Assembly: GCA_002084505.1 (NCBI GenBank)
Contig: NBLK01000002.1
Location: 1-52,545, forward strand
DNA length: 52,545 nucleotides
Source: Rickettsiaceae bacterium 4572_127
GTDB taxonomy: Bacteria > Pseudomonadota > Alphaproteobacteria > Rs-D84 > NBLK01
Direction: 5' to 3'
Part shown: in pieces, positions 1-7,982 of the stretch
Layout of the letters: every line of letters begins with the position of its first letter
Numbering within the stretch: position 1 is the stretch's first letter
Notes under the pieces: generated by a model
Seen by the model: only the letters and a program-made list of their open reading frames with translations
Databases searched by the model: none
What the model was told of the DNA's origin: nothing
Program-made: the position numbers and the translations under genes

Positions 1-1310
1 GCTTCTTGTATCCTAATAGCTAATTTATTAAATTCATCAATACTAGATATTTTATCTTTAAAACCGTCTTTTTTACTAGTATAAAATTTTTTAACCCTCA
101 ATAGTTTAGAGATTTTTCTAGGAACAATTCCAAGTGTTCTATTTTCTAAAGTACTAGCATCGCTTCCTAAAAAAATGGAATAATTTGTTGGCATGTATTT
201 TTTAGCAAACCCATCTAAGGCATCGGCACGATTTTCAAACTCAGCATACCATTTTCTCATTTGAAAGAAAGTTCCTGAATTTATTACATTAAAACCAATA
301 CTTAAACCTGCATCAAAAAGATTAGTTAACGGATTATCGCCAAATGCTGATTGAGAAGGTTTGTGCCACTTCCAAAGTAAATTAGGCCTTTTGTTTTTTT
401 CGTCATTCCATCCAGCAAATTTTCCATACCTAGTTTGCCAAGTTTGTTTTTGAGATGCTCTTATTGATTTAGCAGAAGCCATATATGGAGAATTATAATT
501 ATCCGATTCCTTCTTAAAAGTATCAGGCGAAGTTTCTTTTGTTTCCCCTAAACCAACAGGTATTACAAATGAACCTGAGCTAAAGCCACGATGTTTTTCA
601 TAAGTGTCTTCTGTTGTTTTTAGTATCTCATCAAGATTAGTTGACGAAATGTCAGTTTTTAGCTTATTAACACCATTTACCTCTTCATAATTATCAGAAT
701 CTAAGTTTTTTAGCTCAACCTTTTCGGCTAGCTTATTTATTTTAGAGACTTTTTCTTTGTTTTCTTTTATTTTATTTAAGTCATCAATAATTGTATTAGC
801 CGTAAAATTATTATAAATATGATTTGCTAGATCTTTTTGATCAGCGGGAAAATTAAAGTATTTTTCATTTGCCAAAACAACGTCAGGAGAAAGTTCGGAG
901 CTATCAGTTGAATTTCTAAAAGAGCGAACTTGTTCAAATTGCTTTCTTTTAGTTTCATAATTTTTAACATTTTCAACAAATGCCTTCTGCTCGGGATCAG
1001 ATTTACCATTAAAAAATGCTTCTCGTTTTTCAACATCTTCTTCTTCTAAAATTTCAAGAGCATCTGGGAAAACAGCCTTTCTTTCTTTATATTTTGCCTT
1101 TTCCTCAGTCGTCAGCTCTATACCTGCCTCATTGCTATCAGAAAGCTCTTTATAGAATTTATCCCACATTTTATGATCTTGATTTAAGTCATCAATTTTT
1201 GTATCCAGTTTTATCTTTTCTCTTTCTGAATTGTTTTGCAGACTTTTTATGTAAATTAATCTCTCTGAATTTAGCTTTGCATACAATCCCTCAAATGTTT
1301 TATAACTCAT
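1..1310 (-). CDS. Large unknown protein, C-terminus cut by window edge
   Basis: The minus strand is open from an ATG at 1310 to the left edge, with no stop in any of the 436 codons. AAGGTG lies four bases before the ATG, and a good promoter lies upstream. The protein starts MSYKTFEGLYAKLNSE. The first 200 or so residues are rich in Lys, Glu, Asn and Asp and look helical or coiled-coil. A more structured part follows, with GFSSGSFVIPVGLGET, an aromatic stretch (KFAGWNDEKNKRPNLLWKWH) and FDAGLSIGFNVINSGTFFQ. No signal peptide or clear membrane span is visible in the part present. I do not recognise the family. It is divergently transcribed from a VirB6/TrbL-like gene, so a link to secretion or conjugation is possible, but that is inference from position only. 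Confidence 0.8.
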   Translation of the reverse strand, partial: MSYKTFEGLYAKLNSERLIYIKSLQNNSEREKIKLDTKIDDLNQDHKMWDKFYKELSDSNEAGIELTTEEKAKYKERKAVFPDALEILEEEDVEKREAFFNGKSDPEQKAFVENVKNYETKRKQFEQVRSFRNSTDSSELSPDVVLANEKYFNFPADQKDLANHIYNNFTANTIIDDLNKIKENKEKVSKINKLAEKVELKNLDSDNYEEVNGVNKLKTDISSTNLDEILKTTEDTYEKHRGFSSGSFVIPVGLGETKETSPDTFKKESDNYNSPYMASAKSIRASQKQTWQTRYGKFAGWNDEKNKRPNLLWKWHKPSQSAFGDNPLTNLFDAGLSIGFNVINSGTFFQMRKWYAEFENRADALDGFAKKYMPTNYSIFLGSDASTLENRTLGIVPRKISKLLRVKKFYTSKKDGFKDKISSIDEFNKLAIRIQE

Positions 1311-1350
1311 TTTTCACCTTTTATTTTTGTTTTTATTTTGTTATAATACT

Positions 1351-1379
1351 TATATAGCATAGTTAGTTGGAGTTGTCAA
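1351..1379 (-). promoter_or_regulatory. Promoter for the left-edge gene
   Basis: On the minus strand TTGACA (1374-1379) and TATATA (1351-1356) are separated by 17 bases. Transcription would start near 1343, giving a leader of about 33 bases before the ATG at 1310. A TATAAT on the plus strand at 1342-1347 may serve the divergent gene at 1381. Confidence 0.6.
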
Positions 1380-1380
1380 G

Positions 1381-2634
1381 GTGTATTTCGTTTTAATTTT
1401 ATTTTTTTTCTTATCCCCTCTCTCTGCCTTTGCATTAGGGTTTGAAACCATTATAGGAGATGTATTTGGGGACAATATAGTCTCCGGAATCTATGCAGGA
1501 CATGCTACTTGTTGGTCTTGTCCTTATGTTATGCAAATCATAGATCTGTTTTCCACTATCTCTGTTTCTATCTACAAAGACCTCGCTCCTGCAATGATAA
1601 TTTTACTAGGAGTAACACTCGTCGGCTACATAGTCTATAAAATGATTACAGGTTTTTTTGGATTATCAATGCCTACCGCCACAAATCTCCTAGAAGATCT
1701 CGGTCCGAAATTTTTCGCAGCTATTATTATTGTCCCAATTCTTTTAATGCCTACTCCTAAATTTGTATATAACTATATGGTTGAGCCTTTAATTGGATTA
1801 GGAGCAGGATATGGAAATAAAATGATGGAAGTCGTCGCTGGTGCGGATGTAAAATCTTATTGTCTTTTGCAATACATGGAATCAGACAAAACAGCATCAC
1901 AGGACTCAGCTTTTTCTGCTAATTTTCGCCAAAGTGTAGTATGCTCAGTCTCTCAATCACATCAAATAAACGCATTAGGGCTTTCTCTTGGAACAGCACT
2001 GTTAATGAATTCCTATAAATCTAAAAACTTAAAATGGGGATTTTTACCGAACTTAGGAATGACAGCATCGGGAATAGTTATATTTCTAGCATACTTTATT
2101 TCTTTGATTTTATACCCTATGCTGTTAATTGGAGCATTGTTTGAACTAGGATTTATACTAGCTTTTTTACCATTTATATTATTTTCATTTATCGTAACAA
2201 GGGGAAAAGAGAAAGTTCCTTTTTTAGACGGAGCTTTTGATGCTGGGATAAAGCATTTAAGAAAAGCTAGTATGATGTTTTTATTTCTGCCATTTATGTT
2301 ATCCATTTCACACATGATCTTTCAAACAGGCTTGGGGATGGAAAGCATTGGTTATAAACAACTTGCGGAATTAATTCAAAAAGGAGACATAGATAAAATA
2401 GGAGAGATCTTAAAGTTCGGTTCAAAAGATATGTTGTTTCTTGCTTTTATTGGAATTCTAAATGGATACTTACTAGCTAATACAAAAGAAATTGCGGGGT
2501 GGTTTGGATTTACTTATGATGACAAATTAGTTCAGTGGACAAACAACTCTTATAAACAAACAACAAAATTTGCTAGCGAAAAAGGAAAAGCAGGTTGGGC
2601 GAAAATACAAAAATGGCGAGGAAAGAAGAAATAG
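1381..2634 (+). CDS. VirB6/TrbL-like inner-membrane protein
   Basis: A polytopic membrane protein of 417 residues. It has an N-terminal signal-like segment (residues 1-18), a CWSC motif near residue 44, and about five or six later hydrophobic spans, including APAMIILLGVTLVGYIVYKM and a long pair around residues 230-275. The tail is basic and Lys-rich. The layout of a short periplasmic Cys-containing segment followed by clustered spans fits the TrbL/VirB6 family, which forms the inner-membrane channel of type IV secretion or conjugation machines. The start is GTG with GGAG eight bases upstream; no ATG is better placed. No other type IV secretion gene is in the window, so this is either an orphan or the edge of a cluster beyond the left end. 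The family call is by pattern only. Confidence 0.55.
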   Translation: MYFVLILFFFLSPLSAFALGFETIIGDVFGDNIVSGIYAGHATCWSCPYVMQIIDLFSTISVSIYKDLAPAMIILLGVTLVGYIVYKMITGFFGLSMPTATNLLEDLGPKFFAAIIIVPILLMPTPKFVYNYMVEPLIGLGAGYGNKMMEVVAGADVKSYCLLQYMESDKTASQDSAFSANFRQSVVCSVSQSHQINALGLSLGTALLMNSYKSKNLKWGFLPNLGMTASGIVIFLAYFISLILYPMLLIGALFELGFILAFLPFILFSFIVTRGKEKVPFLDGAFDAGIKHLRKASMMFLFLPFMLSISHMIFQTGLGMESIGYKQLAELIQKGDIDKIGEILKFGSKDMLFLAFIGILNGYLLANTKEIAGWFGFTYDDKLVQWTNNSYKQTTKFASEKGKAGWAKIQKWRGKKK

Positions 2635-2675
2635 AATTCCTGCAAAAATATTTTTTTGCTGGAAAAAAAAGAAAA

Positions 2676-2812
2676 GCTCACCGACGGGTGTGATTGAAGT
2701 GAGTGAAGCGAACGGTTTTTGTATAGAGAAGGCATAATTTAAGGAAAGCATCGGCCGTTTTGGGCTCTGCTCTTCCGAAAAATTGTGCATAATCTGTGCA
2801 AAAAGTAATCAC
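2676..2812 (+). repeat. Leader element, copy 4 (short, divergent), before lptC
   Basis: This segment is a shortened relative of the element copies at 9.0, 10.3 and 11.1 kb. It shares ACCGACGGG followed by GTG and TTGA, a GTGAAGCGAA-like block, and the end block GCATAAT, GTGCAAAAAG, AATCACC. It points toward lptC and ends seven bases before a TATAAT. The conserved short reading frame is decayed here: GTG start at 2785, stop at 2806. Confidence 0.6.
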
Positions 2813-2818
2813 CTATAT

Positions 2819-2824
2819 TATAAT
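2819..2824 (+). promoter_or_regulatory. Likely -10 box for lptC-lptA
   Basis: A perfect TATAAT lies 17 bases before the lptC start, directly after the end of the leader element. The best -35 candidates (GTGCAA or TGTGCA near 2795-2801) fall inside the element and are weak. Confidence 0.45.
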
Positions 2825-2840
2825 ACAGAAAGATCAATAA

Positions 2841-3413
2841 ATGAATTTTACTAAAAATCTTAAATTAATTCTACCGGGGCTAGCATTTTTTATTTTGCTA
2901 TTGTTATTTTTATTCCCAGAATTCCAAGCTATAAAAGAAGAAACAAAATTAAAAATCCCTAAAATAGACATTAAAAATCCTTCGCTTTTCCAAATTGAAG
3001 GTGCTAGATTTTTTGCTTATGACTTAAAGGGCAGACCTTTTTCTATTGAGATAAAAAAAGCCACTGAAAAAAACTCAAAAGACAATATTGTTTTTTTTGA
3101 AAACATTGAAGGAGAAATCCAACTAGATGGGCAAAACTGGGTTGTTTTTGAAGCAGGAAAAGGGCATTTTGACATTGAAAAAAAAATAATGTATCTTTTT
3201 AATTCAGTTTCAATTATGAGCAATGAGGGTTATTATATAGACGGAGATCAGATGGAAATAAATATAGAAACAATGTTTGCTAAAAGCTCTTCACATATTG
3301 TAGCCCATGGAAATTTTGGAAATTTAGAAGCTAATGGTTTTGAATATGTCGCAGGCGAAAAACTGAACTTCAAAGGACCTATAAAAGCTATAGTAAAACC
3401 AAATACTAACTAA
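2841..3413 (+). CDS. lptC: LptC, LPS export periplasmic adaptor
   Basis: LptC links the inner-membrane LptB2FG transporter to the periplasmic LptA bridge during lipopolysaccharide export. The 190-residue protein has one N-terminal membrane anchor (residues about 10-27) followed by a beta-rich periplasmic domain (IEGARFFAYDLKGRPFSIEI and later strands), the LptC jellyroll pattern, at typical length. It lies 12 bases before lptA in the order usual for alphaproteobacteria, but lptB does not follow. The ribosome site is weak (AGAAAGA). The call rests on topology, length and the lptA neighbour. Confidence 0.8.
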   Translation: MNFTKNLKLILPGLAFFILLLLFLFPEFQAIKEETKLKIPKIDIKNPSLFQIEGARFFAYDLKGRPFSIEIKKATEKNSKDNIVFFENIEGEIQLDGQNWVVFEAGKGHFDIEKKIMYLFNSVSIMSNEGYYIDGDQMEINIETMFAKSSSHIVAHGNFGNLEANGFEYVAGEKLNFKGPIKAIVKPNTN

Positions 3414-3425
3414 GGAGACGTAAAA

Positions 3426-4154
3426 ATGAGACTTTTTTTATTTTTTTTACTTTTGCCAATAGTTGTTTTTTCTAAATCAAATATAGAATTAACAGCGACA
3501 AAAGCACTAGAATGGCAAATGAAAAGCAAGTCAGTAGTTGCAATTGGCTCCGCAAAAGTAGTTTACAACAAAATGATAATAACAGCAGAAAGAATCACTG
3601 GGTATTATTCCGACGATGGAAAAAACAAGAATTTTTATAAATTAGTTGCAAAAGGAAATGTAAATATAAAAAACTCTTCTTCAAAGATTGAAACTCAAAA
3701 ACTAGAATATAATTTAACTAGCGAGATTTTAATTTTGACTGGAAATCCTTGGACTAGATTGATTCATGAAAGTGCTCTTTTGTCGTCAAAATTACCTATA
3801 ACTTTTAATAATAAAACAAAAGAAGCAAAAGTAAAAAACGCAGAAATAAAACATGAAAATAGAATCCTAACTGCCCCTATTTTGACAGCATATTTTTCTC
3901 AATCGAATTCTTTCGAAAAGGCAGTTACGACTGGAAAAACAACATTAAAAACAGAAGAAGAGACCTTAACTAGCGACTCTGCAGAATACGATTCTAAGAA
4001 AGGAATCGCCACATTAAAAAACAATGTTTTTCTAAAAAGAACAGATGGAACTACACTAAAAGGAGGAAAGTTAGTCTATGATATGAACAAAGGATTCTCG
4101 CGACTATATGCCGATAATTCTAGCGGAAAAGTAATCGGCATTTTTGAAAAATAA
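3426..4154 (+). CDS. lptA: LptA, periplasmic LPS transport protein (OstA domain)
   Basis: LptA polymerises into the periplasmic bridge that carries LPS from LptC to LptD. The 242-residue protein has a cleavable signal peptide (residues 1-17) and a repetitive beta-strand OstA pattern: LEWQMKSKSVVAIGSAKVVY, VAKGNVNIKNSS, LEYNLTSEILILTGNP, then TSDSAEYDSKKGIATLKNNV. GGAGACGTAAAA precedes the ATG. It is co-transcribed with lptC. In many alphaproteobacteria lptB follows; here the operon ends in a repeat field and converges on xerD. Confidence 0.85.
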   Translation: MRLFLFFLLLPIVVFSKSNIELTATKALEWQMKSKSVVAIGSAKVVYNKMIITAERITGYYSDDGKNKNFYKLVAKGNVNIKNSSSKIETQKLEYNLTSEILILTGNPWTRLIHESALLSSKLPITFNNKTKEAKVKNAEIKHENRILTAPILTAYFSQSNSFEKAVTTGKTTLKTEEETLTSDSAEYDSKKGIATLKNNVFLKRTDGTTLKGGKLVYDMNKGFSRLYADNSSGKVIGIFEK

Positions 4155-4408
4155 TAAAAAATGTCATTCCTGCGAAGGCAAGAATCTCTCAATACAGAAT
4201 CTTTTTACTCTCTATAAAAACAAAAAACGATGGAGAAAATCCGCACCTAATATATCTATTGTAGGGGCATCCCTTGTGGGTGCCCTAAAAAACTGTCATT
4301 CCTGCGGAGGCAGGAATCTCACCGAACCGAATCCTTCTTCCTTGCTTATCACCCTCCCCTTGTGGGAGGGTCAAAATATCTTTAGATATTTTGGGGAGGG
4401 GTAAAAAA
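4155..4408. repeat. Hairpin repeat cluster between lptA and xerD
   Basis: No gene is visible. The gap holds two copies of a GTCATTCCTGCG hairpin repeat (4163-4188, 4295-4320), a GGGGCATCCC/GGGTGCCC hairpin (about 4264-4286), and one full CCTCCCC hairpin repeat (4348-4406: an ACCCTCCCC...GGGAGGGT stem then CAAAATATC...GATATTTTGGGGAGGGG). Any of the stems could end transcription of the convergent genes. An open frame of 86 codons here only translates the repeats. Confidence 0.85.
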
Positions 4409-5287
4409 CTAATCTCGTTTAGCCAAAGGATGATTCTTAAAAACAGCTTCTTTCATTTCATCGTCCATGATATTTGTGTAAATCTCAGTAGTTGAAAGAT
4501 CTTCATGCCCTAATAACATCTGAACACTTCGCAAGTCCGCCCCATTCCGCAATAAATGAGAAGCAAACGAATGCCGAAAAGCATGAGCTGAAATTTTACT
4601 AGGAGAAATCCCACAAACGACTGCATGTTTTTTTAGAGCCTTTGAAAATGCACTTCTGGAATAAATTAAAGTTCCCTTTTTAGATGGAAATAAAAAATCG
4701 CTTTTTTGACCTTTTTTTGTAAAAAATTCTCGCACCTTTAAATAATCACTTAGGGCATTTTGAGCTGTCTCATGAAAAGGAACAACTCTATCTTTGTTTC
4801 CTTTTCCAGTAATATGCAAAGCCGTCTTTTCATTTATAATTGAAGTAAGTTTTAGACTAAGTAATTCGGAAATTCGTAATCCGCTAGCATATAAAAGCTC
4901 AATCATTGCTCGCATTCTAATTCCGTCAGGTTTTGAATTACAGTTTTCTAGAAGATTTTTTATTTCATTTTGAGAAAGCTCTTTTGGAAGAGATTTTTCT
5001 ATTTTTGGCAAGTCGATTGATTTAGCAGGGTTGTCTTTGCGAACTCCCTCTAAAATTAAAAAACGAAAATATCGTCGGAGAGAAGAAACTCGCCGAGCCT
5101 GTGTTTTAGCGGAAAGCCCTCTTTTAGTGCAGTTCTGTATGTAATTTTCTAAATCGGAAATGGTGGCTGTTTCTATTGGATTTTTTATGAAATCATTAAC
5201 CTCGTTCAAATCATGGGAATAGGAAATTATAGTGTTATCACTTGCCCCACGAACCCCCGCCATCATATCTAAAAATTCATTTATCAT
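4409..5287 (-). CDS. xerD: Tyrosine recombinase XerD (or XerC)
   Basis: XerC/XerD resolve chromosome dimers at dif before division. The 292-residue protein has the usual length and both domains: a SAM-like N-terminal core-binding domain (1-90) and a catalytic domain. All catalytic residues are visible: R138 in ASGLRISELL, K162 in GKGNK, H235 and R238 in HAFRHSFAS, H261 in LLGHEDL, and the nucleophile Y270 in TTEIYT. The ending KNHPLAKRD resembles XerD more than XerC, so the paralogue call is tentative. It converges on lptA across a repeat cluster. Confidence 0.85.
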   Translation of the reverse strand: MINEFLDMMAGVRGASDNTIISYSHDLNEVNDFIKNPIETATISDLENYIQNCTKRGLSAKTQARRVSSLRRYFRFLILEGVRKDNPAKSIDLPKIEKSLPKELSQNEIKNLLENCNSKPDGIRMRAMIELLYASGLRISELLSLKLTSIINEKTALHITGKGNKDRVVPFHETAQNALSDYLKVREFFTKKGQKSDFLFPSKKGTLIYSRSAFSKALKKHAVVCGISPSKISAHAFRHSFASHLLRNGADLRSVQMLLGHEDLSTTEIYTNIMDDEMKEAVFKNHPLAKRD

Positions 5288-5349
5288 ACTAAGATCTTTC
5301 TTATTAACGGTGAAATTCTCTTTTATTATTTCGCAACAATAACTCTAGA

Positions 5350-6165
5350 TTAAAATACTGGAACAAGTTTATTCGGATTATAAGCATCAAAAAAGTTATT
5401 ACTTTCTCCGTGAGAAATTGGCTCTCCAACAAACATCTTATACTCAATCGTTCGTCTAGTATCAGCATAGGCATAGGACAAAAAAGCCTCTTTTAACTTA
5501 GTCTTAAAACTTGCATCAGCCATAGGAACAGTTCTCAAAACTTTAAGAATACTGCTTTTGAAAAATCTCCCACAGCCTCCAAAACAAAAAGAAACGAGAG
5601 CATCAAACTGCCCTTGATTTAGTGAAAGCCCAAGCCCTCCAATGCCTCCTTTGTCTCCAAAATACTTTCCTGTTTTTACTACGGCGTTCATCACGCATTT
5701 TTCACGAATTGCAATATCTTCCCTAAGCAAAGCCTGAACATTTTCATGAGTCATCGCTCTGTATTTTACACCATTTATTTCATGAACTGTTTCTAATACA
5801 TGTTTTTCTATTGCTAAATGCCCAAACCCTATTGTCGGATATCCCTTAGGATATTTCGCCACTCCTTTTTTTCCATCATAGTATGCAATATGCATATTTC
5901 CTGTTTTTACATAAGCCTCCCATCCCATTAAATAATTAGAAAGCCCCGCACTAGCAGTAGTCGCAACTGAATTATCTGTTTCAACACTGTCTTCTTGTTC
6001 GGTTGAGGAAGTATCCTCTAATAACGAATTTATTTTTTTAACGAACTCCGCAACATTAAATTCAACTTTGTTGTTATGTGAAACTTCTTCTTGTTGAGTA
6101 GCTGAAAGCGAAAAACTGGCAAAAATAAGAATCGTAAAAAAAATGAATAACTTGTATTTTATCAT
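5350..6165 (-). CDS. Secreted GH24 (T4-type) lysozyme
   Basis: A muramidase predicted to cut peptidoglycan glycan strands in the periplasm or outside the cell. The 271-residue protein has a signal peptide (1-21), an acidic Ser/Thr/Glu linker (about 45-75) and a phage-type lysozyme domain. The T4 lysozyme triad is recognisable as E83 (GWEAY), D97 (YYDG) and T111 (PTIGFGH). LNQGQFDALVSFCFGGCG matches the family helix. The reading frame stays open further upstream, but the start is placed at 6165 because a TTGTCT-17-TATAAT promoter ends seven bases before this ATG. It may be a cell-wall remodelling enzyme or a domesticated endolysin; no other phage gene is nearby. Confidence 0.8.
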   Translation of the reverse strand: MIKYKLFIFFTILIFASFSLSATQQEEVSHNNKVEFNVAEFVKKINSLLEDTSSTEQEDSVETDNSVATTASAGLSNYLMGWEAYVKTGNMHIAYYDGKKGVAKYPKGYPTIGFGHLAIEKHVLETVHEINGVKYRAMTHENVQALLREDIAIREKCVMNAVVKTGKYFGDKGGIGGLGLSLNQGQFDALVSFCFGGCGRFFKSSILKVLRTVPMADASFKTKLKEAFLSYAYADTRRTIEYKMFVGEPISHGESNNFFDAYNPNKLVPVF

Positions 6166-6180
6166 AACATATATTATAAC
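6152..6180 (+). promoter_or_regulatory. Promoter of truB, apparently leaderless
   Basis: TTGTAT (6152-6157), a 17-base spacer and TATAAC (6175-6180) stand seven bases before the truB ATG at 6188. Transcription would begin at or next to the start codon, and no Shine-Dalgarno sequence is present. Confidence 0.6.
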
Positions 6181-6201
6181 ACATATTATGAATATAGACA
6201 A
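6173..6201 (-). promoter_or_regulatory. Promoter of the lysozyme gene, apparently leaderless
   Basis: On the minus strand TTGTCT (6196-6201), a 17-base spacer and TATAAT (6173-6178) stand seven bases before the lysozyme ATG at 6165. It shares its -10 core with the opposing truB promoter. Confidence 0.6.
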
Positions 6202-7102
6202 GAAAAATGGTTGGGTGGTAATTGATAAACCGCTGGGAATGACATCAACACAAGTAATTGGAAAAGTTCGGCGGATTATCGGCACTAAAAAAGTCGGACA
6301 TGTTGGCACATTAGACCCACTCGCGAGTGGAGTTTTACCTATAGCAATCGGAGAAGCAACTAAAACAATTCCTTTCTTAACAGATTCAACAAAAGAATAT
6401 ATTTTTACTATCTTTTTCGGACTAGAAACAGAAACAGGAGACTTAGAAAACATCGACTCTAAAACTTTAGAATCATCAAAAACATCAATTTCAGCTGGAA
6501 AAGTCGCTAAAATTCTTCCAAAATTTATAGGAGAAATAACTCAAATTCCTCCTAAGTTCTCTGCTATAAAAATCAAAGGCGAGGCTCTTTATAAAAAAGC
6601 TAGAAGAGGTGAATCTGTCAAAGTCCCCTCTCGAATTGTAGAAATCAAAGAATTAGAAATTTTAGAACAGCCCGCTCCACACTCATTAACCTTGCGATGC
6701 CTTTGCGGACAAGGAACATACATCCGAACATTAGCAGAAGATATTGCAAAAGCTGTCGGTGAAAAAGGTGTAGTTTCATATTTGCATCGCACGAAATCAG
6801 GAGTTTTTTCACTAAAAGATTCTTTTTCACTGGAAAAACTAGAAAAGGTTGTATATAATAATAGCGAATCGCTAAGCAAGGTTAATTTTTTTGTTCCTTT
6901 GGATAAAGTTCTGGCCGACATCCCGGTTTTATCTATAACAAAAGAGGAAGAAGAAAAAATACGAAAAGGACAAAAAGTCCAACATGATACATCGCTAAAA
7001 ATGATGAGATTGATTTGTAATAGTAACTTAGTTGCGATCGCAAGTGCGGATGGAGAAAAAATAAAGTCTATTCGTGTATTTAATTTTAACAATTTTAAGT
7101 AA
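6188..7102 (+). CDS. truB: tRNA pseudouridine(55) synthase TruB
   Basis: TruB makes pseudouridine 55 in the T-loop of tRNAs. The 304-residue protein begins MNIDKKNGWVVIDKPLGMTS and carries the signature VGHVGTLDPLASGVLPI with catalytic D43, then QIPPKFSAIKIKGEALYKKAR and GTYIRTLAEDI. A short upstream extension of the frame is rejected because the promoter lies inside it; the ATG at 6188 also gives the family N-terminus. rpsO follows, the usual bacterial truB-rpsO order. Confidence 0.95.
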   Translation: MNIDKKNGWVVIDKPLGMTSTQVIGKVRRIIGTKKVGHVGTLDPLASGVLPIAIGEATKTIPFLTDSTKEYIFTIFFGLETETGDLENIDSKTLESSKTSISAGKVAKILPKFIGEITQIPPKFSAIKIKGEALYKKARRGESVKVPSRIVEIKELEILEQPAPHSLTLRCLCGQGTYIRTLAEDIAKAVGEKGVVSYLHRTKSGVFSLKDSFSLEKLEKVVYNNSESLSKVNFFVPLDKVLADIPVLSITKEEEEKIRKGQKVQHDTSLKMMRLICNSNLVAIASADGEKIKSIRVFNFNNFK

Positions 7103-7141
7103 ATAAATCTACTTAAAATTTTTATAAAAAGGAGAATCGTG

Positions 7142-7411
7142 ATGTCGATTACGAAAACAACAACTGCAAAACCTATAAAAGAATTTGCTCAAAACGAAAA
7201 AGACACTGGATCAACACCAATACAAGTTGCATCTTTAACTGCTAAAATAAAGCACCTTACAGAGCATTTGAAAATTCATAGAAAAGATTTTGATTGCGAA
7301 TTGTCTTTGACTAAAATGGTTAATAGGCGAAAAAAATTATTAGCTTATTTGAAAAAGAAAAATGAAAAAAGCTACCTTGAGCTAATTAAAAAATTAGGAT
7401 TAAGAAAATAA
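7142..7411 (+). CDS. rpsO: 30S ribosomal protein S15
   Basis: S15 binds 16S rRNA early in assembly of the small-subunit platform. The 89-residue protein is full length, with the family core GSTPIQVASLTAKIKHLTEHL, HRKDFDCELSLTKMVNRRKKLLAYLKKK and the tail YLELIKKLGLRK. GGAG at 7131 favours the ATG at 7142 over the GTG just before it. pnp, which often follows rpsO, is absent; two small unknown genes follow instead. Confidence 0.95.
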   Translation: MSITKTTTAKPIKEFAQNEKDTGSTPIQVASLTAKIKHLTEHLKIHRKDFDCELSLTKMVNRRKKLLAYLKKKNEKSYLELIKKLGLRK

Positions 7412-7423
7412 GAAGGAATTATT

Positions 7424-7744
7424 ATGGCGAAGAAAAATATCTTTAACAAATTAGAAATTAAAGATAACATTAAGGCACTTCTTGAAACTGAAAACACAAA
7501 AACTATTAACAAGGTTTTACTTTATTTTATCGTTGCTGTTTGTGGTGCTATTATTGCTTTGATAATAGATCTTAATGGACAGATTTATAGGGCAGTTGGA
7601 AAAACAGAAGTTGTAAATCAATTTTATGAAAATAAAATTTACTTTTTAGAAAATAGGATTTCTAAGATGGAAAATCGTTTAAGTAGACAAAAATGCCTTT
7701 TAGATTCAAGTATAAAAAACAAAGGGGGATGTTATGGCAATTAA
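7424..7744 (+). CDS. Small single-span membrane protein, unknown
   Basis: 106 residues; I do not recognise the family. A basic N-terminal region is followed by one membrane span (about residues 30-50, KVLLYFIVAVCGAIIALIID) and a C-terminal helix with a coiled-coil pattern (FLENRISKMENRLSRQ). AAGGAATT precedes the ATG. It lies 12 bases after rpsO and its end overlaps the next gene by 11 bases, so the three are probably co-transcribed. Topology resembles small inner-membrane adaptor proteins. Confidence 0.7.
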   Translation: MAKKNIFNKLEIKDNIKALLETENTKTINKVLLYFIVAVCGAIIALIIDLNGQIYRAVGKTEVVNQFYENKIYFLENRISKMENRLSRQKCLLDSSIKNKGGCYGN

Positions 7745-7946
7745 AATTGGAGAAAGAGATCTTGCTAGTGAAGTATTAGAATTAAATATCAATTTGAGGA
7801 AAACACAGCTTATTCTTGAAAAAATAATTGAGAAAAATAATATCAAACTTTCGGACAAAGAAGTTTTTGATTCTGAAAAAAATGCATTAAATTTTGTTAG
7901 AGAAAAGTATCCGAATTCCTCAATATCGTTTATTGAAAATAAATAA
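7734..7946 (+). CDS. Small soluble protein, unknown
   Basis: 70 residues, beginning MAIKIGERDLASEVLEL. It is mostly charged helix followed by a short segment (FVREKYPNSSISFIENK). No motif is recognised. The start overlaps the end of the preceding membrane protein by 11 bases with GGGGGA just upstream, which indicates translational coupling and supports a real gene. It may form a complex with that membrane protein; this is inference from coupling only. Confidence 0.65.
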   Translation: MAIKIGERDLASEVLELNINLRKTQLILEKIIEKNNIKLSDKEVFDSEKNALNFVREKYPNSSISFIENK

Positions 7947-7950
7947 AATA

Positions 7951-7978
7951 AAAACTCTCCAAGTGGAGAGTTTTTTTA
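7951..7978. terminator. Bidirectional rho-independent terminator
   Basis: ACTCTCC-AAGT-GGAGAGT forms a seven-pair stem (7954-7971) with an A-rich run before it and a T-run after it. It can end both the rpsO operon (plus) and the LysM gene (minus). Confidence 0.85.
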
Positions 7979-7982
7979 TTTT

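Noticed and set aside
1016..1357. 113-codon open frame on the plus strand
   Set aside because: It lies antisense to the start of the well-supported left-edge gene and its promoter; it is a shadow of Lys/Glu codons read in reverse.
4144..4404. 86-codon open frame starting MKNNKKCHSCEGKN
   Set aside because: It translates two GTCATTCCTGCG repeats and a CCTCCCC hairpin; there is no ribosome site and no protein-like pattern.
5350..6453. A prophage suggested by XerD and the T4-type lysozyme
   Set aside because: XerD fits the housekeeping recombinase, the lysozyme has a signal peptide, and no structural phage gene, att site or integrase is nearby.
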